Part shown: in pieces, positions 6,543-10,727 of the stretch | Layout: the number at the start of each line of letters is the position of its first letter | Position numbering within the stretch: position 1 is the first letter of the stretch | Assembly: GCA_020432595.1 (NCBI GenBank) | Contig: JAGQGA010000124.1 | Span: forward strand, 1 to 10,727 | Origin: Anaerolineales bacterium | GTDB lineage: Bacteria; Chloroflexota; Anaerolineae; Promineifilales; Promineifilaceae | Direction of reading: 5' to 3' | Length of the DNA stretch: 10,727 nucleotides | Translations under genes and position numbers: made by a program | Notes under the pieces: generated by a model | Told to the model about the DNA's origin: nothing | The model's database searches: none | What the model saw: the letters and a program-made list of their open reading frames with translations, nothing else

Positions 6543-9439
6543 CGTTTTTCATCCATCACAGATTGCAATTGCGCTTGTAGCCATGGGTTCTGCAACACGT
6601 CATTGATTTGTTGGGCACGTTGCTTTGCTTGGTGACTGGCAGCTGCGTCCCCCATTGCCGCATAGAGCCTGTATAAACAGCTGTAAACATGCGCTTGCTC
6701 AAATAAATCCTCTAACTCAACAAAGATTTCTAAGGCTTCGGCAAACAACAGCAACGCTTGCTGAGAGTTTTGCATTGCTTGATGCAGAATTCCCAGTTGG
6801 GTTTTAATTTGGCCTTCCCAACGCAAACTTCCCAGATCTTGGAAGTGGCGTAAGCATTCATGCCCAAACTGGATGGCGGCTTGCCATTGGTTGCGTCGCT
6901 TGCACAAAATCATCCGTTCAAATAGCACAGCCGCATATTCGCCCATATCGTCTCGCTCTTGGCAGATATGGGTCGCCTCAATGAGATGCAGTTCCGAGGC
7001 CTCATACTCACCATGACTACTTTTGATGCGAGCCAGCAAGCGCAGGGCTTCTACATAGGTTGAGGACAGGGGGAGATGTCTTTGCAATCGCAGCGACTCC
7101 TCAAAATAGCTCCGTGCGTCTTGGAAATCTGGCTGTTGGTTCATGGTGCAAAAGGCAATGAGGTTTAGACAGCGGGCAACGCCTAACCCATCACGCTCAG
7201 ACTCAAAAATGTGCTTGGCAGCAAACAAGAGCTTTAATGCTTGGTCGCTGTCGGCCTGCTCAAACTGCAAACGGCCGTTTAAATAATACCCCTGAGCAAT
7301 CCCCAAACTATCTTCAAGCCCCAGCAACTGTGCCATCGCCGCTGCCAAATGCGTTTCAGCAGCGGCATAATCATTCAGTTCCACCTCAATCTCACCCAGC
7401 CGGAGCAGCAGTTTGGCAAGGGCGGGCTGGTCATCCAACGCCGTTGCCGCTTCAATCGCTAGGTTTAGTCCCGTCCGCATCTCCTGAAAGCGAATTTGCC
7501 GAAACCACGGCTCATCCAAAATCCGCACCAGCCCCAGCACCTGCGGCCATGCCTTTAGCGCGTGGGCTTGGGAAACGGCCGTTAATAAATTCCCCCACTC
7601 CGGTCGCAGTGCCGCATAATCCACTTGGTGGACGGCCGCATATTCACCAAAATAATTGACATAAGCAAGTTCTGTGTCATGTTTCTCCTCCCCCAACTTC
7701 TCCGCTGCAAACTGCCGCACCAGACTGTGCATGGCATACCGCTCATGCTCATGCTGTTGCTGCAACAGCGACTTCTCACACAGCAAGTCCAGATCAAACA
7801 GCATCGCCCCCGCAATGTGGGCGGCCGCAACGGCCGTAAATGACCCCGGAAACACCGACAATGCCGCCAAAACTCCCTGCTCCTCCGGCTCCAACAGTTG
7901 CCACGACGTTTCAAACACCGCCCGCATACTGCGATGGCGCGGATCTACGTCGCGCAGCCGCGTGCTGAGGAAATCGAGCGAACGGCCGATTTCCGCCACA
8001 ATTTGTCCCAACGACCGCCGCCGCACCCACGCCGCCGCCAGCCCAATCCCCAGCGGTGAGCCGTCTACCAGTTGGCAAATTTGCTGGACTTGGGGAAAGT
8101 TGTCGTTTGAAATCGCAAAATCATCCCGCGCCATCTTCCCCCGCTCCGCAAACAGTGCCTCCGCCGTGCCGCTGGGCAGCCCATTGAGCAGCACCGCCGA
8201 CTCCGCCTGAAAGTTCAGCGGCTCCCGCGACGTTGCCAAAATCGCCACCTGCGGGGCGCGGCGCAACCATTCTGGGATAAACCCAAGCTGTGGCAGCACC
8301 GTTTCGCAGTTGTCCAAAATCAGCAACAGTTGCTTGTCACGCAAAATCGCCAGCACCTGCTCGCCCGTTAGCTGCTTTTCCCCCTGTGCCAACCCCATCG
8401 CTTCGCCCACCGCCATTTTAATTTGCTCGGCTTCCCCTGCCAATGGCACAAACCAAACCCCGTCGGGAAAGCTGGCTTGCACCTGCCGCCCCACCTCCAC
8501 CGCCAGCCGCGTTTTGCCCATGCCCCCTGTGCCCACAAGCGTGATCAGCCGATAAGTCGGGTCAACCAGCCGCCGGAGAAGCTGCGCCTGTTCTGTTTCG
8601 CGCCCCACAAACAGACCGGTTGGCAGCGGCAGGTTGTTGGGAAAGGCTGAATTAGGAATTAGGAAGGATAAATTGGCCTTGATGGTTTGAAGGAGGGCAA
8701 TCGTTTCGGCCTCTGGCTCCACCCCCAGTTCATCCCACAGCACCGTTTGGCACTGCTCAAACTGCGCCAGGGCCGCGTTGCGGTCGCCCAGAGCGTAGTG
8801 GCTTTGCATGATGGCGCGGTGGGCGGCTTCGAGCCACGGTTCTAACTGGAGCTGACGTTGGGCGATGTGGAGAACGGCCGTTAATTCCCCCCGCTCCCAC
8901 CACACCTCCCGCAGCCACGTCATCGCCGCCAACGCCCGCTGCCCCACATGCTCCCGCTGCGCCAGCAGCCACGTCTCCCATGTCTCGCTGGGGAAATTTA
9001 GCCCCGCCAAAAACTCCCCCCGCACCAGCCCCACCGCTTCTTCCAACTGCGCCAAACAGGTGGGGCAGCCCGCCAACTGCCGGTGGGCATGGCTTTCCAC
9101 CGCCGCCAGCAGCCGCTCAAACCGGGTCACGTCCACTTCAATGTCATCGCCGGTGCGGAGGGTGATTTGTTTGCGGTCAATACCCAGCCACGGCGGACTG
9201 GCCTCCTCGTCCCGCACCACGCCGCGCAAACGGGTCAGCCGGTTACGCAGATAGGTCAGGGCTTCAACGTCGGGGCGGTCGGGGGCCAGCAGCCCGGCCA
9301 GCGTGTCCCGCCGCTGGGCGCGGCCTTGATGGGCGGCCAGATAGGCCAGTAAGACTCGTTCGGCATCGGTGCGAAAAACGGCCGTTTCTCCCCCCACCTT
9401 CACCTGCAGCGACCCCAACATCTCAATTTTCAGGGACAA
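6539..9439 (-). CDS. AfsR/SARP-like transcriptional regulator: wHTH-BTAD, NB-ARC ATPase, TPR
   Basis: I place the start at TTG 9439, 5 bases after GGGAGG, giving about 966 residues; GTG 9442 and TTG 9475 are alternatives. Numbered from 9439: residues about 5-90 form an OmpR-like winged helix (typical RVLLAYLAAHQGRAQRRDTLAGLL, shown here in part), and about 100-245 form the bacterial transcriptional activation domain, ending DELGVEPEAET. Together these are the SARP DNA-binding unit. From about 278 (FVGRETE) comes an NB-ARC STAND ATPase: Walker A GTGGMGKT (303-310), Walker B LLLILDN (371-377), TSREPL (403-408), GSPLGIGLA (460-468) and an MHD-like MHS (570-572). The C-terminal ~370 residues are helical TPR-type repeats, which usually sense a ligand or partner. 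In this class, ligand binding permits ATP-driven assembly and promoter activation. Palindrome copies within the gene (9376-9387, 8873-8882, 7574-7583, 7269-7280) encode TAV or NGR. SARP-type heptamer arrays in this window are plausible targets. Confidence 0.92.
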   Translation of the reverse strand: MSLKIEMLGSLQVKVGGETAVFRTDAERVLLAYLAAHQGRAQRRDTLAGLLAPDRPDVEALTYLRNRLTRLRGVVRDEEASPPWLGIDRKQITLRTGDDIEVDVTRFERLLAAVESHAHRQLAGCPTCLAQLEEAVGLVRGEFLAGLNFPSETWETWLLAQREHVGQRALAAMTWLREVWWERGELTAVLHIAQRQLQLEPWLEAAHRAIMQSHYALGDRNAALAQFEQCQTVLWDELGVEPEAETIALLQTIKANLSFLIPNSAFPNNLPLPTGLFVGRETEQAQLLRRLVDPTYRLITLVGTGGMGKTRLAVEVGRQVQASFPDGVWFVPLAGEAEQIKMAVGEAMGLAQGEKQLTGEQVLAILRDKQLLLILDNCETVLPQLGFIPEWLRRAPQVAILATSREPLNFQAESAVLLNGLPSGTAEALFAERGKMARDDFAISNDNFPQVQQICQLVDGSPLGIGLAAAWVRRRSLGQIVAEIGRSLDFLSTRLRDVDPRHRSMRAVFETSWQLLEPEEQGVLAALSVFPGSFTAVAAAHIAGAMLFDLDLLCEKSLLQQQHEHERYAMHSLVRQFAAEKLGEEKHDTELAYVNYFGEYAAVHQVDYAALRPEWGNLLTAVSQAHALKAWPQVLGLVRILDEPWFRQIRFQEMRTGLNLAIEAATALDDQPALAKLLLRLGEIEVELNDYAAAETHLAAAMAQLLGLEDSLGIAQGYYLNGRLQFEQADSDQALKLLFAAKHIFESERDGLGVARCLNLIAFCTMNQQPDFQDARSYFEESLRLQRHLPLSSTYVEALRLLARIKSSHGEYEASELHLIEATHICQERDDMGEYAAVLFERMILCKRRNQWQAAIQFGHECLRHFQDLGSLRWEGQIKTQLGILHQAMQNSQQALLLFAEALEIFVELEDLFEQAHVYSCLYRLYAAMGDAAASHQAKQRAQQINDVLQNPWLQAQLQSVMDEKR

Positions 9440-9489
9440 CACAACCTCCCAATCTCCTCCCACAAACGCACCCAAAACCCCCTCCGCTT

Positions 9490-9522
9490 GGGTGCGCTGT
9501 GGGTGCGAACCCTCCCTAAAGT
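9490..9522 (+). promoter_or_regulatory. SARP-type promoter: two GGGTGCG heptamers at 11-bp period plus -10-like TAAAGT
   Basis: GGGTGCG at 9490-9496 and 9501-9507 are separated by CTGT, an 11-bp period. Exactly 9 bases follow before TAAAGT (9517-9522), a 4-of-6 match to the -10 consensus, followed by GT. An inverted CGCACCC lies upstream at 9467-9473. The heptamer differs from the GGAAGCG type at two positions (GGNNGCG is shared), while spacing and layout are the same. Transcription would begin near 9529, giving a leader of about 60 nt to the small peptide gene; the site also abuts the 5' end of the divergent regulator gene. Confidence 0.5.
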
Positions 9523-9587
9523 GTGGTCATCAGCACGGCTCACACAGAGCCACCAAAACAAATCACCATTTTTTAAGGAGACATCTC

Positions 9588-9701
9588 ATGAAACAGTTCA
9601 AATCTTGGAAAACCGCTACCCTTGCCGCCCTCTTGCCCCTGCTCATCGCCTTGCAACCTGCCATCACCTATGCCTGTAGTGGTGCCCACTCAGGTTGCTA
9701 A
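9588..9701 (+). CDS. Tiny exported peptide precursor, 37 aa, mature CSGAHSGC predicted
   Basis: ATG at 9588 is preceded by AAGGAG (9575-9580) at 7 bases, an excellent ribosome-binding site. The peptide has a complete secretion signal: basic start (K2, K5, K8), hydrophobic core (TLAALLPLLIALQP, 11-24), and ITYA before Cys30, which fits signal peptidase I cleavage (A-x-A-like T-Y-A). A lipobox reading (TYAC) is poor. What remains is the octapeptide CSGAHSGC, residues 30-37, with Cys at both ends, able to form an intramolecular disulfide ring. The gene is divergent from a SARP/TPR regulator and convergent with a second TPR protein, carries its own heptamer promoter, and is followed by a strong hairpin. 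I recognise no family. Possibilities are a signalling peptide, a small secreted effector or a leader peptide; signalling is an inference from context. Confidence 0.65.
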   Translation: MKQFKSWKTATLAALLPLLIALQPAITYACSGAHSGC

Positions 9702-9712
9702 ACAATCTAGCT

Positions 9713-9744
9713 TGTAGTTTCAAGGCATGTGCCTTGAAACTACA
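9713..9744. terminator. Strong 15-bp perfect hairpin between convergent genes
   Basis: Arms at 9713-9727 (TGTAGTTTCAAGGCA) and 9730-9744 are perfect inverted copies with a 2-base centre. It begins 11 bases after the stop of the small peptide gene and lies about 76 bases beyond the stop of the convergent TPR gene, so a bidirectional terminator is the simplest reading. No long T-run follows on either side, so intrinsic termination may be weak; a processed RNA stem or a small mobile palindrome is also possible. Confidence 0.5.
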
Positions 9745-9820
9745 TACCTTCACTATACAAGCCTACTGGTTTTAAGATTGGGCTGAATAGTAGGTTCGTT
9801 TACGGCTCCATAGGGCATCT

Positions 9821-10727
9821 TCAAATAGATACAGTCGCTTTCGCACGTTCAAGCAACTGTTGATTCTGTAGCACTTTTGCTAAAGCAACCGCTTCCGTAC
9901 TGGATTGCCTTGCCCGATCTTTGTCAATCCCGCGCCAAAATGCCGCCATCCCAATCAATATCTCACACTCAGCACCCTGTAGATTACTTTGTCGTGCCGT
10001 TTCCAGTGCTTGCATATACAAAGCTTCAGCTCGCTCAAGGTTTCCCCTGGCGCTTTCGGTCTCAGCCAAATCAAGCATGGCAGTCGCTGTCAAAGATGGA
10101 TTCCCGATAGCCTCCGAAATTTTCAGCCCCTGCATCAGATTTTCAGTCGCCAAGGCAGTTTCACCCAAAAGACGATAATTCTTGCCGAGGTTTGTGTAAA
10201 GATGCCCTTGTGCAACCAGATCTCCCCTTGCTTTGGCAAACTCAAGCCCAAGCTGCAAATAATATTGCGCCCCATTATAGTCACCTTGTGTTGTGGCAAT
10301 CATGCTAAGATTATTAAGCAACAACGATTGTAAGGCATGATTATCTATTTGGTTACAGAGAGCCAAGGCTTGTTCCATTGCCTGTTGAGCAGCGGGCAAC
10401 TCCCCCTGATGATAACAAACAAGACCAATGCTGTTCAAGCTGCCGCAAAGAGCCTGGGCATTGTCTAGCGTTTGCCAAGCCGCGCAAGCCTGTTGCAAAT
10501 GGTCATGGGCAGCAGCATAGCGGCTTTGAATGTCGTTGATGATGCCCAAATGATGGTGGCACCAGCCGATAATCAGCGTGGCGTCCAGAGCATGAGCCAA
10601 ATCGAGAGCGTGGGAAAGCCTGTTTTCCGATGCTTCATACTCCCCCAGCCGCCACAGTGCCTCGCCCCACAGCACCAGCCCCATCCCTTCTGCCCAGCGG
10701 TCTGAGCCACCTGCCGCCAACTGCAAC
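9821..10727 (-). CDS. TPR-repeat protein, C-terminal part (N-terminus beyond window)
   Basis: The frame is open from the window end to TGA at 9821, giving about 302 residues; the true start lies outside. The sequence consists of tetratricopeptide-like helical repeats of about 40 residues, for example GDYNGAQYYLQLGLEFAKARGDL, GETALATENLMQGLKISEAIGNP and GNLERAEALYMQALETARQSN, with typical small residues at turns and Ala/Leu faces. This kind of long TPR array forms the C-terminal sensor of MalT/AfsR-like STAND regulators, adenylate cyclases or kinases in Chloroflexota-like genomes. The upstream domain that would decide is not visible. It differs in sequence from the TPR region of the regulator at 6539-9439. 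It converges on the small peptide gene with the hairpin at 9713-9744 between them. Confidence 0.85.
   Translation of the reverse strand, partial: LQLAAGGSDRWAEGMGLVLWGEALWRLGEYEASENRLSHALDLAHALDATLIIGWCHHHLGIINDIQSRYAAAHDHLQQACAAWQTLDNAQALCGSLNSIGLVCYHQGELPAAQQAMEQALALCNQIDNHALQSLLLNNLSMIATTQGDYNGAQYYLQLGLEFAKARGDLVAQGHLYTNLGKNYRLLGETALATENLMQGLKISEAIGNPSLTATAMLDLAETESARGNLERAEALYMQALETARQSNLQGAECEILIGMAAFWRGIDKDRARQSSTEAVALAKVLQNQQLLERAKATVSI

Noticed and set aside
7237..8650. Several plus-strand and alternate minus frames opposite the regulator
   Set aside because: They lie wholly within the regulator coding region, which has clear domain motifs; their compositions are typical antisense shadows.
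9440..9475. Upstream TTG start for the regulator at 9475
   Set aside because: No ribosome-binding site precedes it, while two purine-rich sites lie inside this extension; homologous regulators usually start close to the first strand of the winged helix.
9537..9551. Hairpin GGCTC-ACACA-GAGCC followed by a T-run at 9569-9574
   Set aside because: Five-bp stem and 17 bases before the T-run, just ahead of the small gene's ribosome-binding site; not a convincing terminator or attenuator.

Overview
The window looks like a chromosome fragment of a filamentous or biofilm-type Chloroflexota (Anaerolineae-like) bacterium. This assignment is an inference. It rests on the very large regulator of the BTAD + NB-ARC + TPR type, a lipoprotein with an Ala/Glu/Pro linker, a moderate GC content, and a heavily over-used palindrome, AAACGGCCGTTT. 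No rRNA, tRNA, transposase or CRISPR array was seen.

Layout. 1-536 (-) is the N-terminal part of a lipoprotein; its last visible residues resemble the start of an M6-type metalloprotease domain. 537-883 is a 347-bp intergenic region holding a promoter-like array of heptamers, a G-rich run and three CGGCCG-centred palindromes. 884-1972 (-) encodes a protein with tandem helix-hairpin-helix modules, 37 bp downstream of 2010-4241 (-), a metalloprotease of the M6 type with a lectin-like C-terminus; the two probably form an operon. 4242-4685 is a divergent intergenic region with a second heptamer array, a probable short leader ORF with a near-perfect Shine-Dalgarno, a 20-bp palindrome and other repeats. 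4686-6542 (+) is a second, unrelated HExxH metallopeptidase-like protein. It converges, with a 4-bp stop-codon overlap, on 6539-9439 (-), an AfsR/SARP-like STAND regulator. Divergent from the regulator is a 37-codon gene (9588-9701, +) for a tiny exported peptide. It ends before a strong hairpin and faces the C-terminal TPR half of another protein (9821-10727, -), possibly a second regulator.

How it may work together. Two promoter regions, one upstream of the lipoprotein and one upstream of the M6 protease operon, carry three GGAAGCS heptamers at an exact 11-bp period. Each array is followed by exactly 9 bp and a -10-like hexamer, then GT. Upstream of the tiny peptide gene, two GGGTGCG heptamers show the same 11-bp period, the same 9-bp gap and the same hexamer-GT arrangement. 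This is the known geometry of SARP-activated promoters, and the window itself encodes a SARP-type (BTAD) regulator. The working hypothesis is a local regulon in which a TPR-sensor SARP regulator controls metalloproteases and a secreted Cys-bracketed peptide that might be its signal. The arrays and spacings are directly visible; the regulatory link and the peptide-signal role are inferences.
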